Of a DNA stretch of 64,000 nt, positions 1 through 11,866 are shown one piece after another. The DNA is taken from contig VNKQ01000010.1 in assembly GCA_016508695.1 (NCBI GenBank), positions 992,001 through 1,056,000 on the forward strand, written 5' to 3'. Position 1 is the first letter of the stretch, and every line of letters begins with the position of its first letter. The notes under the pieces were generated by a model. The model searched no databases. It was not told where the DNA came from and saw nothing but the letters and a program-made list of their open reading frames with translations. The translations under genes and the position numbers were made by a program. This DNA comes from Hyphodiscus hymeniophilus. Lineage: Eukaryota; Ascomycota; Leotiomycetes; Helotiales; Hyphodiscaceae.

Positions 1-48
1 CAGAGTAGTCATTCTTCACCAGGTCGTGCTCGTCTGAACGTTCGTCAT
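1..48 (-). CDS. Possible 5' end of a gene leaving the window
   Basis: On the minus strand an ATG at 48-46 in good context (GGAGCC before it) opens nine codons, followed by a possible splice donor (GTGAAG at 18-13). This could be the first exon of a gene divergent from HUS1 whose body lies outside the window. Too little sequence is present to identify a product, and it could equally be chance. Confidence 0.2.
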
Positions 49-482
49 GGCTCCTTTGATCGGTCCGCTTCAGCTGGCCACTATTGAATGATTAGAATAC
101 ATGAGAGGTTGGATATGGATGGAAGTGAAGGAATGTCGCTGTATGTGGGTGTACATTGTTGGGGTTGCTATTCGTTGATAGCGCCTTGAAAGTTTGAGAG
201 TTTGAGCGACAGCGATGGATGATGGATGTTCGGGAAGCCTGAGTACGAGTATCTAATTGCCTTTGAGTTATGGAGATGCAGCATCAAAAGCGTACCCATG
301 TATCCATCCACTATTCAAATCTTTCATTCCAGGTCAGCACTGAGGAATCGGGAGTGGTATGACCATGATCTTTCAAAAGCTGCTCGATGAAATGGGAGTG
401 ACGTTACTGTAGCCATCGGGTAAATGTCGGACGTTTCCTTCGTCATCCTTAACATCGTTCAAACCCCTCCATTGCAACCAAA
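49..482. other. Upstream region of HUS1
   Basis: No coding frame or RNA gene is recognised here. It precedes HUS1 and, if the reading at the left edge is right, is a shared divergent promoter. No specific regulatory motif can be asserted. Confidence 0.4.
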
Positions 483-1668
483 ATGCGGTTCAAAACCTCA
501 ATCCGGAACATACAGACCTTCTCAAGCAAGTATTTCGCGTTGTGCCCTCCATCAACTAGCTAATATTTATCTGTAGAGCTGACGGCCTCACTGTCATCCT
601 TGGGTAAGGTAGCATGGGTCCGCCTTAACGACGAAGCTGTGCGATTTACTATCATACCAGACAGTGGTACGCAGGTATGGGCGTAAGACTCCAGCCATCC
701 AACCCAGAGAGTACATGCTAATATTTTCAAGCTCTCTATCAATCGATACAATCTTTGAAGACTATACCATCCAATCCGCGGCCGAAAATAACACAATCAA
801 CCTCGAACTTCCCCTCCCACCCCTCCAGCGGGCCCTAAAGTCCGCAATAAACGCGACATCAGCCTCTATTCGTCTTACAAAGAAAGATGGCATCCCAGTT
901 CTCTCCCTTACGATCATCACGAACACCATCAGCAGCGGAAACAGTGCGAATGGTTTCCTGAACAGTGCGAATTCAGATCCGTTTGGTGACAATGCATTTA
1001 TGGAGGAGCGCCTTGATGCAAACATGGGAAGAGATAGGGAGACGATCGTCACGCAAGATATTCCTATCCGAGTCCTGACCGCGGAGAGCGTAGAAGGAAT
1101 TCATGAGCCAAGAGTCAGAGAGCCAGACGCATACATCACGCTCCCCTCTCTCATCCAACTCAAGGCGATCTCCGATCGATTTACCAAACTCGCTATGGCG
1201 ACCAGCACCGGCGCTACAAACCGTAGCGTTAGCAGCACCGCAAACATTCCGAAGTTGGAGCTCTGCGCGAACATGCATGGGAGTTTGAAACTAAGCATAT
1301 CCACGGACTCTTTGAACATCTCCAGTGTCTGGACCGGGCTCAATAATCCGCAGCTTGATCCGAGGCAAGTCGAGGATGGTGAAGGAGGGCTGGAGCATCT
1401 TCCCAGTACCAAATTGAAGGCTGCGGGACCGGATGCTTGGTCGACTGTGAGGATTGATGGGAGGGACTGGGGGAAGGTACTTAGTGTGGGAAGACTGGGC
1501 GGAAGGGTGATTGCGTGTTTTGCTGATCAGCATGCGTTAATTCTTTACGTTTATCTGTCAAATGATGATGATGGTGCTGAAGACTCGGTTCTTACTGTAA
1601 GTCTCTTGCTGGAGCTGTTGAACGAAGCTAATATTGGAAAGTATTACATTTCTTCATTCAGCGTTTGA
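483..1668 (+). CDS. HUS1: Checkpoint clamp (9-1-1) subunit Hus1
   Basis: Subunit of the Rad9-Hus1-Rad1 ring, a PCNA-like clamp loaded at DNA damage to activate the checkpoint kinase; nuclear. Three exons are inferred: 483-525, 577-682 and 732-1668, giving 361 residues, usual for fungal Hus1. The first residues, MRFKTSIRNIQTFSKLTASL, and the following SLGKVAWVRLNDEAVRFTII strand pattern are typical of the family. The frame is kept only if intron 1 uses a GC donor (GCAAGT at 526-531) with acceptor CTGTAG ending at 576; a CTAAT branch site lies just upstream. Intron 2 uses GTAAGA at 683. The C-terminal half contains an acidic loop and a hydrophobic final strand. Assignment is from family pattern; exon edges are inferred. 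Confidence 0.85.
526..576 (+). other. GC-AG intron in HUS1
   Basis: This 51-base intron begins GCAAGT and ends CTGTAG. The nearest GT donor (529-530) does not keep frame with any AG here, whereas GC at 526 joins the conserved F-S-K-L-T reading. GC-AG introns are a known minor class with a strong surrounding donor consensus, as seen here. Confidence 0.7.
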
Positions 1669-2548
1669 TGATTTACGAAGGAGTTATCTGGCTTTGGCGA
1701 TGGAGTTTGGGTAATATATCCCAATGGTTTGCATAAGAGAAGTTTCTCGGGACATAGTAGGCCACAATGAGGCGCTTTTTTCGATGCACTGGCATCATTA
1801 GTGGTGCAGCCAAAAGTGTATAAAGTACATTAGTGAACGCACAGTGGTTCATCGAATCCAACCTTCACAGCAGTCAGTCTGTATTTCTAAACATCCTCAG
1901 TCATTCCGCACCTATTGATCCCGCCGACTGTTGGGGAAAGCTTTCGATTTGCTCGTTGCATCTGTGGCTATTCAAGGGCATTTTGCGCAGTCGAGTCTGA
2001 ATGACAGCTAGAAGCTACACGGCTCCATGTTCCAAATACAACGAGCTTCCGAAAAATAGAAAGTGTTGTGATATGGTCTGCTGGGAGAAAGATGGGAAAG
2101 GGCCTGACGTCTTTGGAAGTGGAACATCGGACTGCAGTGTTGTCATATCAAGTCTTGCAACGTGGATCCCCTTTTTGGGTAACTTCCTCTGTCCAGTACA
2201 AGTAGCTGCAGAGGTTGCTCAAGACAACACAACTATGCCTGTCTTTCTCAACTTTTCAAGCGTGACCGTTCACGCTATTTGTTCACGAAGATACAGGAAT
2301 GGAAGTCACACAAGCGCGCCAAAAGCTAAAAAGTCAACATCGCTTCCCTTTCGATCGTTGAAAACCAGCCTCCATTTCCTTTCATAATTCATCCTCCAAA
2401 TTCGACACTATCAAGAAACTTCGATATCCAACCTGGACTTAGTCCAAGTCATCTCATCCTCTTCAAACACCTTCATTGACACGTCTTTCTCTCACTCGCT
2501 ACTTCCTTCCCTCTCGTCACGCCTGCTTCCCACAGCGCTGTGGTTCAG
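1669..2548. other. Intergenic, HUS1 to 2EXR gene
   Basis: About 880 bases with only short chance frames. The last 150 bases are rich in C and T, as expected for a fungal promoter/5' leader. Nothing else is recognised. Confidence 0.5.
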
Positions 2549-4498
2549 ATGGCCCCAACCACTCGTGCCAGTGTTCGGAAAGTATCTGGAGCACCAAGTC
2601 CGTCTCCATCAACTCCATCCGTGGCTGCATCTACGCCTACATTACAAGCTTCCTCTCTCGAGCTCGACGGCTCGGTGCCTTCAAAAATCTCCTTCGTCCT
2701 CACCACGATACCCAGTCAACCTGTAGCAACGCGCCCGAGCGGTCGAAAGGCTTCTTCTGCTGGCCAACCTGGCTCGGTCAACCACGGATTGTCAACTCTA
2801 CCGCAGGATGCTGGATCTCCCATTCTTGGAGCCGAGGTTTCCTTCAACAAATCGATCACTTCTGCTCCTGTCAGTCAGCAGCGTCCTGCACCACTTAAGG
2901 AAGAGATACAAATAGAGGAATTATGTGATCCTTTATGGCAACAAAAAATCACGACTTTGAGACAAGCCTTCCCAGAGACCTCCGTATTACTCTGTAGGAA
3001 TATACTCATTCATACCAAAGGTAATACTGACGACGCTGTGGCTTGCTTGGCTACATCGCACTTGAGCTACGACAAAAAGCCTGGCGTGCCAGCCAAATCA
3101 ACAAGCACAGGAATTGTTCCTTCAGCCAAACCTGCAAATGAGAGCTTTGATAGTATCAATAAGCTCATGTCATACCAATCCGTTCCGAAATGGAAGAAGG
3201 CACAAACAACAGTCGAGCCCGGCCAACAATGGCTATCTTTCTCCAACCCTATCCCATCACCTGGCATTTTCTCTCGAGACGAACGTCAGAGATCCATTGC
3301 TGCTTCCACCGAGACGGCAGCGGATCGGGAAAAAGTTTCTTTTATCGCAAATGCCGTTCTCTATAGAGCATTTTCGACACAAAGCGGATCCAGCTTTGGG
3401 GTGTCGACAACATGGGTCCCGCATTTCGGCATCATACATTTCCCAACTGCATCGGGCCCAGTCCCACGACGTGCAGAGAAGAAGCTCCCATTGCTGACAT
3501 ATAGAGGCACAGACCGAGGCAAATTCCAGCCTCTATCGTTTGACACTCTCGATGACGGCAAAGTTGTACTCCAAAGCATTAGCCTAGCTTTCCCGTATCT
3601 TCGTACTTCCTTTGAAGAACTTCGATTCGGCGACTATATCCGAGGTAGAAAGAAAGCACCCCATCTATTCGACCTCTTCCGCAAATTGCCTGCAGAAATT
3701 CGATGCATGATATGGCGATTTGCGATGCCTTCGCGAGTCATCGAGCTTCGACACAACTCACAGATGAATAAGACCTGGACTCCCACCAAAGTACCTGTTC
3801 TACTTCAGGTATCCCAAGAGTCAAGATACGAAGCTCTCAAACGTTACACTCTCGCCTTCGGAATCATGAGCGCTCAGAGCAAGATTTACTTCGATTTCAA
3901 ACGAGACACTTTGTTCTTGACCTATGAGAAGTGGCAGGGAGAGGCGGACTACGAGGGTGAAGTGAGTGAGTTGACGTTCCGACTCGTTGCTTCTGGGGAT
4001 GCGAAGAAGATCCAGCATCTTGCCATAGATATGGATCTCTTGGATATTGTGGCACGAATGCTTGAGGACGAAGAGGATGAATGGTATGATGAAGGAGACG
4101 AAGATATGCCTATGCCTGAAATCGAGATCATTCCCGAATACACATCTCTTAAGTCACTTGCAATCGTCAAGGCAACGATTGATGGATTCTGGTACCCCGA
4201 CGAGATAGGATGCGACGGAGAGCATGACGGGAAGGAATGTGACATGCACAAACGATCGAGGAAGAACGACAACGCCGTAATAGTGCCAAGTCCTATGTAC
4301 CACATTTCCCATTTGAGTCGACAATATTATAAAGAAATGATTGTCAAAATCAAGGGCTTGAATGAGGATACCTGGGCTGTTCCAGAGCTTGAATACATGA
4401 CAAAGCAATCAAGTGGCAAGAGGACTCTTCAGCACCAGCGCCCTCGAGAGGGCTGCAAATGTGGAAGCTGTGGAACTTATTTCGACGACAGCGACTGA
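2549..4498 (+). CDS. 2EXR-domain protein with a CUE-like segment
   Basis: Intronless, 649 residues from the ATG at 2549 (an in-frame GTG nine bases upstream is not a plausible fungal start). Residues 1-115 are Ser/Thr/Pro-rich and probably disordered. Residues about 125-172 resemble a CUE ubiquitin-binding fold: LRQAFPET, then a helix, then GNTDDAVACLATSH. Residues about 373-470 form a 2EXR domain: LFRKLPAEIRCMIWRFAM, followed by VPVLLQVSQESRYEAL. An acidic stretch follows near residues 505-525, and the protein ends in a Cys motif (CKCGSCGTYF). 2EXR proteins are a large, poorly understood fungal family related to F-box-like adaptors. A role in ubiquitin signalling is inference from the CUE-like segment only. 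Confidence 0.8.
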   Translation: MAPTTRASVRKVSGAPSPSPSTPSVAASTPTLQASSLELDGSVPSKISFVLTTIPSQPVATRPSGRKASSAGQPGSVNHGLSTLPQDAGSPILGAEVSFNKSITSAPVSQQRPAPLKEEIQIEELCDPLWQQKITTLRQAFPETSVLLCRNILIHTKGNTDDAVACLATSHLSYDKKPGVPAKSTSTGIVPSAKPANESFDSINKLMSYQSVPKWKKAQTTVEPGQQWLSFSNPIPSPGIFSRDERQRSIAASTETAADREKVSFIANAVLYRAFSTQSGSSFGVSTTWVPHFGIIHFPTASGPVPRRAEKKLPLLTYRGTDRGKFQPLSFDTLDDGKVVLQSISLAFPYLRTSFEELRFGDYIRGRKKAPHLFDLFRKLPAEIRCMIWRFAMPSRVIELRHNSQMNKTWTPTKVPVLLQVSQESRYEALKRYTLAFGIMSAQSKIYFDFKRDTLFLTYEKWQGEADYEGEVSELTFRLVASGDAKKIQHLAIDMDLLDIVARMLEDEEDEWYDEGDEDMPMPEIEIIPEYTSLKSLAIVKATIDGFWYPDEIGCDGEHDGKECDMHKRSRKNDNAVIVPSPMYHISHLSRQYYKEMIVKIKGLNEDTWAVPELEYMTKQSSGKRTLQHQRPREGCKCGSCGTYFDDSD

Positions 4499-7400
4499 TG
4501 GGTTTTCTTGGTGTCTCGAGCCAACGGAATCTGATTGCCCTTGAAGTGTGGACGAATGAAGCTGAGGAGGTAGTGGTCGGAGCACCGATTCTCTCAGAGG
4601 TTTCTTTGCGAAAGCAGGTATTAGCTCTATTTCTATCTCATCGGGCACCTTGACATGGCTGTTCAGAAGGATATCACGGGATTATGTTTGCTGTATCGCT
4701 CTCGGCTCTGAGTTGTCGGATACTTTTGCAATTATATTCTAGTCGAGGAGGTACTTCTGATAGCATTCATGTTCATATTCAGTGGCTTGTATGCGCTTGG
4801 TCGGTAATGGCTATTGCAAGAATTCGCTGGGTGGACTGCAAATATGCCATCGAAATTTTTGATAGCTTACCTGGCGTTATTTCAACTCATGCATCATATA
4901 AGATACAACCACAAAAATATCCTAGCTAGCATGAACAAACATAGAAATTCCATCCCACGACATGCCTTCAAGCCATGATAAGACTCCAAGACATTCAAGA
5001 CATGCATTGAGACACGACATGACTTACAGTACCCCTTTTCCACCCTTCGGCTACACATCCATTTTCGGCCCAGCATTTCTCTGTCCCTGATCTGGTGCAG
5101 CTTTTTCACACAACACAACAGCATCTCCTTCCTCTTCCGTTTTTCTGGTCCAAGGCGAATTGACTTATCACATCTCACTTGCGATGAATCAACGAGCCAC
5201 CATGAGTCTCTGGAGTTTGGATGGCGCTACAGCAGGCTGAGGTGCGGGGAGCGCAAGATCAGCAAATGCGGTCCGCCCGCCGTACCTGTGCCGCCTCCAA
5301 AAGTGTGCTTCCCCGGATTTGGGGGTATGGGAGCGAACAGCGACCACGTCTTCAACATCCAGGGCCCATCCTAGGCTTCCTCGACCACCAACTGATGACT
5401 TGCTTGGCTTGGCTTGCACTTGACTTGCGCATGGCTTGCTCAGAAAAGACCATGTCTCGCGCCCTCCGCGCCGATAACCATCACGCACTCGTAGCCGACG
5501 TATATAACGCCATCTAGACCTATCTTTAAGGATGGGGACGGGAAGGGTAGGGATGGGTTCAGCTCAGAAGGCGTGGGCAAGACGGGGGCTTGAGCTAGGG
5601 CTGCCTAGGCTTCTGGAATGGAGCCGAGTAAGGGTGGAATCGTGTATGGACAGGACGTTTGTGGAGGTGGCGGCGCGTACGGATACTGGCCAGGTTAAGA
5701 GAAAGGGGATTGGAAGTTTGGAAGTGAGCGGGGAGGAGAGGGAAGGGAAGCATTCTCTATGCGTGGTTTTATTCACAGCGAGCAATGTATGTTTGTGGTC
5801 CTCTTTTCTGGCTCCCTTCCGCAGACAGGGTCTTCTGCACAGCGCGCATGAGCTGGGACTGTGTTTCAACTCCATTAACACCGTGATACCTTCCAGATCC
5901 CAAGAGTGTCACGGCGATTTCTCGCGTACGATCGAGGGGTGTGGAGTGTATCTGCGATGTGTCGAAAAGAATGGTCATCGTGGGGGGCGACAGTTTTAGA
6001 CTTCTTGTCTTTCTGCTCCTTATACGAAGGTAATCACACCATCCGGAGGACTGGGGCGTGAATAGCTTCGAGGAGCTTTACCAGCCTGCGACCAGCAATG
6101 CAGTAAGCAGGGCCGCACCGAAGACGATCGATCGCTGTCAGGAACAGGCTTCCAATGTCCGATAGGACATCCGTTCGATAGTCGAAAGTCGATAGTACCT
6201 GGACGTACGATAAGATCTCGATAGACCAGGGTACAACATGGTGAATGTCTGAGTTCGGACCTCCAAAATCAAGACGGAAAGAAAGTCTACAGGGCGCGGC
6301 CGCCGAGGAAGGGAACGCTTGGCTGTCGTTCCTGAACGTGGCGGCATCATGGGATCAGATGATAGATTTCGTCTCGACGCGGGTCACTTCGAGAACGAGA
6401 TTAATGGAACATCGTGACATCAAATATTGTTCGTATGTGGAGAGGGCATGGCCTGAAAGGCGGATGGTCTACCCCTTTGGAGAAGACGACCCCTGACTCG
6501 CACGACCAGCCGAGTGTGCGGATGCGTCGGCAGATGAAAAAGATGCCTTGATAGAAGAGTTGGATGGTGGGTGGGTTGTCAACATTTGAGGATGGATAAA
6601 TTTGAGGATATATCTGCGCATTTATTAGGGGCCAGTTTGGCTGGAGTTGGAGGCTTATTGGTTGCCCATGGGAGGGAGGGCTGCACTGCTTCGGTTGTAC
6701 CTTTAATCTTCGCATCGCCATGTTTGGGTCTGATGGCTATGATGGATCCGTAGGGGGATAGTTACCACGCGAGAGTATGGGCATATTATTAGAAGGTACG
6801 GTAATACTAACTACAGTCCAGCTACCGTAACTGATGACCAAAACTAATGCATGGCAGGAATGCAATAAAGACACCGCTTCCACCTGAGTGGAGATGCAAT
6901 CATGAATTATGAATGATACATGTATCAAACAGGGCTGCGGGGCCGTGTATGACGGTATGTACCTACCTTACAGTCCCTGGCGCAAAGAGGGGCCGTTCTT
7001 GGATGCAGAAGTAGTTGAGATAATCCTATGCCCGACGATGATGCATGTTTTCTACCTCCGTAGCCAAACAAAAACATGTTGAGGCTGTCAAGCTGTTGAA
7101 TCTTCCGGATAAGGCAAAGGAAGATGAAAATTCAAAAATGAGGGTGCCACCCTTTTAAGTTTCAACCGGATTGGCATCTGTGATGCGAATATCCGCGCCA
7201 ATCGCCCCTCAATTTCAAACAAAGTTCTGACGCTCGGAGTCTTCGGTGCATGAAATATGAATACATGATCTTACATGAATCTCACTATTATTCTTAGCCT
7301 TGCTCGCACTCGCAGGTGGTGGCCAAACGCACACAGAAAACTCTCCCACTGGCTGATTAGGTAGAACCTGCATCACTCATCTCCAATCCACATTCCTCTC

Positions 7401-7927
7401 CCACCACACCCACGCCCACTTCCGTCCCGACAACCAAAGAATTCTCGCTCGTGGCTTTTGCTCTCCTCGTACAAGACCAGGGCCTCCTGGTTCTCGGGTG
7501 TCTTTTTGCCTACCACGCAATACCACGAGCAACAGAAGCTTTTTCCCGCCGGAAGAAGCAATAACGAGAGCAAAAGCAAAAGCAAACATAAACGCAAACG
7601 CACAGAAGCGGAAGCCTTCCTTTTCTCCCTCTCCTGCATGAGAAGTGCATGGCTAGGGTTACTAGCGCCAATATCCATCCATTTGAGCAATCTTTAAACC
7701 TCCTGCGACAAACGGACCCTCTTTCCTAAATCCCAATTCTTCTCCAACTTTCGACTCCAACTTTTTTCTTTCTTCGAATCCTACCTTCAGTTCGCCGTTT
7801 GGTGGGGATCTGCAAGGTCTGCGATATCATGTTTTAATATACCCTTTGTCCTTTGACCTTCCTGTCCTTCTCGCCTACTCAGCCCTTCACCCGAGGGGCG
7901 ACTTGCAGATCAGCGCGGATAGGAGGC
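4499..7927. other. Long gene-poor interval
   Basis: About 3.4 kb without a convincing gene. A 155-codon frame (5532-5999) starting with ATG has no recognisable features and an unusual composition. A TATA-like GTATATAA lies near 5499. From about 7560 to 7830 the strand becomes A-rich and then pyrimidine-rich, consistent with the 5' leader of the next gene. A long non-coding transcript is possible but not shown by sequence. Confidence 0.45.
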
Positions 7928-9945
7928 ATGACGATTGTGATGGAGGGTTTGATGTTGGTGCCACCGGAGAGAGGGACAATCATAGGGAGGGCTTTATGGA
8001 AGGTAGGATACCTCATTAGTTTACTCGAGTTCTACCGGCTAACCTCTGTTTGCAGACTCGATATGTTGTACTGGGCAGTGGAGCCCTTCTCAAGACGCAG
8101 AACGACATTCTATCTAGTACAGAGGCCACGCGCAAGGGAGGCAAAAGTCTGAAGTCGACATCCACGAAACCAAGCCTCCTCGATGTTCCACAACCGGACC
8201 CTGACAAACTCTATATTTCGATATACAAACAGAAGGTAGGGATGATCCCATAAGTAGGTAGCGCATGCTCAATCCTAATATGTTTGCAGGGCGACTGGGA
8301 ATTTCTTGCGCAGCATCCATTATCGGCCTTCAAGAGCTGTGAGATCCGGTCCCTTCAGCACCGAAAACAGGGACAATCCCTTCCAACCTTGATGCTTGAA
8401 ATGAAGGAGCGAGATGCGGCTGTCGAGAAGCAGAAAAAACGAAGGTCGAGTAGGACTACACTCACATCGAAAGACCCTTGGGGGACCACAATGCTCTTTC
8501 GGAATGTGCCAGATGAGCGATATAACATCTACGATTGGCAGGTGGCTATGCAGCCAATGTTGACGCCAGGTTCGTCGGAGGGGTATGAGGAGAGCATGAC
8601 CCCAATAAGCCCTGGGGCATTCAACTCTTTCACAAACCCATTTGCTGCAAGAGACACCAGGACACCATCGAGTTCGATTTCGAGACCAGAACTACAGCAG
8701 AGACCTTCACTGAAGAGTGTGAGCACATATCCTCATGCGCCAAGAGACAGACCATCTGCTATGATCTCTCCATCTCCCAGTCTTCGGTCAAGGAGGTCAG
8801 ATCTCTCTTCTCAATCGAGTTCTATGCATCCACCAATGGGCTTCACTTCGTCACATCCTCAATCCTATGCAACAAATCTTCCTTCCGACCTCCCTTCACC
8901 AGCTTCTACATCAGGATACGATACTCAATTCATTGAGGGATGGACATCAGCACAAGGGCGATCATCTGCGTTATCCTCCCATACAAGAGGAAGCAACAGC
9001 ATAGCATCAGCAGTTGCACCGGCTGCCCAAATTGCATCCACGCCTCCCGGACCACGAGAGACAATCCTCGACCGAGCTTTCCAGATGCGATGTATACCTG
9101 GCAGTGAACGAGTCGACGATGAGAAAATAAGTAGCATAGCACGCTTTGAGGCGCTCATGCGCGAAGTAGATGAACGTAAACGCCTAAAATCCAATAACTC
9201 AGCACACGGCCGCACACATAGCAGTTCCTGGGACTTAGACGAAGAGTCGGAAGAGTCATCTGGCGAAGAAGAAGATGGGGAGGATAGAGAGGATGAACCC
9301 GATATGTCTGATGATGAAATTGATATACCAACTCCAGCTCAACGAGCTCTGGAGTACATATCTGGGAGAAGGCCGCCGTTACCTTCCAGAAGACCCTTGA
9401 GTCCAACGCCTAGCAGTCCTCCGATTCCATTCTTGAATCCTCAAGCTTTGTCTGCCTTCCACGGGCACTCCTCACCACCCACCAATTTCGGGGGATTACG
9501 ACCACGAACAGGAAACTCTACCACCGCAGTGCAACACAGCCGCACCAGCCGCCCAAATTCCCTTGCTCTGCCCTCTCGCTCAATTTCCACTACCGCAATA
9601 CCGACCTTAAAAGAGGCGTCTTCAGCGTCTAGTGCGAATGGCAATTTGAAAGAGAAAAGACGTAGTTCAACCAGTGTGAAGCGATTGAGTTTCCAGGAAT
9701 TCGCTAAGAGGCTAAGCTCGACAAGCAGTTTGTTGTTGGTGCAGAGTAACACGAATGTTTCGTCGAGCTCGGGCAGAGAGGGCAGTAGAAGGGAAAGTAG
9801 CGAATATGGCGCTGACGGCGATGAGAGAGGCATGAGAGCTTCTATCAACTTGAGGGGTGGTGCGAGTGAGACAGAAACGAGAGAAAAGCGGTGTGGTTGG
9901 AGAGGCAGCGTGGGTGTCTTCGGAGGCGAGGGCGGCTTTCTTTGA
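7928..9945 (+). CDS. PH-like domain protein with long disordered tail
   Basis: Three exons are inferred: 7928-8002, 8056-8235 and 8290-9945, giving 636 residues; both introns are phase 0 with GTAGG donors and TTTGCAG acceptors. Residues 1-130 look like a pleckstrin-homology fold: an LWKTRYVVLGSG strand pair, LYISIYKQKGDWEFL, then SCEIRSLQHRK and LPTLMLEMK, with a Lys/Ser-rich insertion between strands. The rest is Ser/Pro/Arg-rich, with an acidic block near residues 395-425 (EESEESSGEEEDGEDREDE) and many basic-Ser segments that could be phosphorylated. A membrane- or cortex-associated scaffold is an inference; the family is conserved in fungi but I do not know a characterised member. Confidence 0.75.
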
Positions 9946-10570
9946 TAGCGGTGCCCGAGCAGTTATGATAGATGATATGGCGTTTTCAGGTTAGGCATTT
10001 GTGGAGTTGGGGCTTAGATGGTCTGAGATGGAGATTGATTTATTTCTTGTATCTTTTTTTGGTAAGATAAAAGGTGGTTTGTGGTTGAGTTTTGGTCAGA
10101 GAAGGGTTTGGATTGCAAATCTATGTATTTATTGCTTCGATATACCCCGAATTTTACAATTCCTTCTTCTCTTCCTTGATGAGATCAGATAAACGACATT
10201 TGATGTGAACAGTATTGACCCTTAAAAGTGGTGGAAATCCCAGCAACCATGTAATCATCAACTACTAGCAAGCACCCTGGATGGGAATTCCCTGAAGTTT
10301 AGGTTGGGCTCATATTTAAGGCCTATTGAATCTTCTCGACTCTCTTTTGTGGGCCTGTTGCCTGCCTGGGACAGACAAGGCTAAGCAGGCAGAAACACCA
10401 CCAACTCTTCCTATCTTTACCTCCCAACCCAACTCAACTCAACGGAGCTGAACTTCGATTCTGATCATCTCTCCCAGAATCGGTGGCAATCTTGGAAATC
10501 TGTCGGGCGGGCTCACCCGAGAAAGAGCAGGCCCGGGAAGCCGTGTTTCCATTCACATTGTCTATCAATC
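9946..10570. other. Intergenic before F-box gene
   Basis: No gene is recognised. A short pyrimidine-rich segment with repeated CAACTCAACTC lies at about 10399-10443, within 170 bases of the next start codon, as expected for a leader. Confidence 0.5.
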
Positions 10571-11866
10571 ATGGTCGAAACTAGGAGGACGCTTCGGGGC
10601 ACCGTGCAAGGCAGATCGAAGGACTTCAACAATGGCCAAGTACCAAAAGCTAGGGAAGTCGCACCGGTAAGCCGGAATAAGAGAAGAATAGTTCAAAGAA
10701 CAGCAGAGAAGGACCACACCGCTACAAGGAGCGGGAGCAAGAAGCGAGCCAAAAAGGACCATCTTTCAAACCTCACCGTATCGCATGAGGCCGGAAAGGA
10801 TTCAGTACAAACCACTCGTCTTTTAAAGCTTCCCGGAGAAACTTTCGAGGAGATCACGTCCTGGTTGGAGCCCGATTCGTTAACCTGCCTGAGTCTTACG
10901 TGCAAAGAGATCTTGAGCATTGTCGGGAGAGAATCTTGGACCCAATGCCGCTCCAGACGACAATATTGGGACCCATGCAGAGCCTCCTGGGTCAACTTCA
11001 AACATTCATTGATCCCCCTCCTCGGCCGAGACGCTCCACATCTGGTCGTGTGTGATACATGCATGACTTTACATCCGCCCCTAAAACCTCCGCGAGAACA
11101 TGGTGAAACAAAGTTAACAAAACACTGCTTTGGGCAGTGGAGTTCCATCAACTATCTTCCGCATGATGAGCTTGGCGGATACAATCTCCTCTTCGAGCAC
11201 ATTGTCGAGGCTCGTAAGTCGCTAACTACGGACAACGACGGCTCTCCCATTGAGGTTCTGGATGGGAATTTCACCATCCGGTACGAACGGCTCAACTATA
11301 CATTGACCTCCTCTGGACGACAGATCGGGAGGAATCTGATCCTCAAACATGAACACATTTTCTATCGTGAAAATCGTCGATCTCCGCTCCGCTTAGCTGA
11401 TATTGTAAATCTCCCCATCCGCCTATGTCCACATCAGACAACCAGCACTCGGAAACCAGAGCCTAATCATTACACGAAAGGCCGGCTCCCCAGTGGTCTT
11501 CTGTTATATTCCATCTCGGCAGCAGCTCCACCTTCACTCCGGATAGGTATACCGACAACCGACAAGTTTAACGCCCCATGGCCGAGCGAGAAGAAGCAGA
11601 TAGACGCCGCGGCTTCATGCGTCAATGCGCTGTGGGCATGTCGTGCGTGCCCGACGAAATGGCGTGTCCGGCACAGCGGAGAAGGCGGTGGGGAGCTGAA
11701 GATCACGGCATGGCACAGCTTTGGAGATACAGCGTACCGGGCGCAGGAGTACTGGAAGATGCTTGTGCGCCGCGAGCTATCCAACTTAGGGGATGAGAAG
11801 CGGAACAGTGAATTCTTCGCTGCCTCCAAGCAGTTTCTGGATTTTGCAATTGACGATGAAAAGTAG
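10571..11866 (+). CDS. F-box protein
   Basis: Intronless, 431 residues. The first 80 residues are very basic (RRTLRGTVQGRSK and KKRAKKDH stretches), suggesting nuclear targeting or nucleic-acid contact. Residues about 83-125 fit an F-box: LLKLPGETFEEITSWLEPDS, then LSLTCKEILSI, the surface that binds Skp1 in SCF ubiquitin ligases. The C-terminal 300 residues contain paired Cys (CDTCMTLHPP, CRACPTKW) that may hold zinc, but no LRR, WD40 or Kelch repeats are visible, so the substrate cannot be guessed. Confidence 0.7.
   Translation: MVETRRTLRGTVQGRSKDFNNGQVPKAREVAPVSRNKRRIVQRTAEKDHTATRSGSKKRAKKDHLSNLTVSHEAGKDSVQTTRLLKLPGETFEEITSWLEPDSLTCLSLTCKEILSIVGRESWTQCRSRRQYWDPCRASWVNFKHSLIPLLGRDAPHLVVCDTCMTLHPPLKPPREHGETKLTKHCFGQWSSINYLPHDELGGYNLLFEHIVEARKSLTTDNDGSPIEVLDGNFTIRYERLNYTLTSSGRQIGRNLILKHEHIFYRENRRSPLRLADIVNLPIRLCPHQTTSTRKPEPNHYTKGRLPSGLLLYSISAAAPPSLRIGIPTTDKFNAPWPSEKKQIDAAASCVNALWACRACPTKWRVRHSGEGGGELKITAWHSFGDTAYRAQEYWKMLVRRELSNLGDEKRNSEFFAASKQFLDFAIDDEK

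Noticed and set aside
5532..5999. 155-codon ATG frame
   Set aside because: No domain, signal peptide or family pattern; the opposite strand is also open, so it is likely chance.
7373..7690. Leu-rich minus-strand frame resembling a membrane segment
   Set aside because: It is the antisense of an A-rich leader (AGCAAAAGCAAAAGC) of the PH-like gene, which forces poly-Leu on the other strand.
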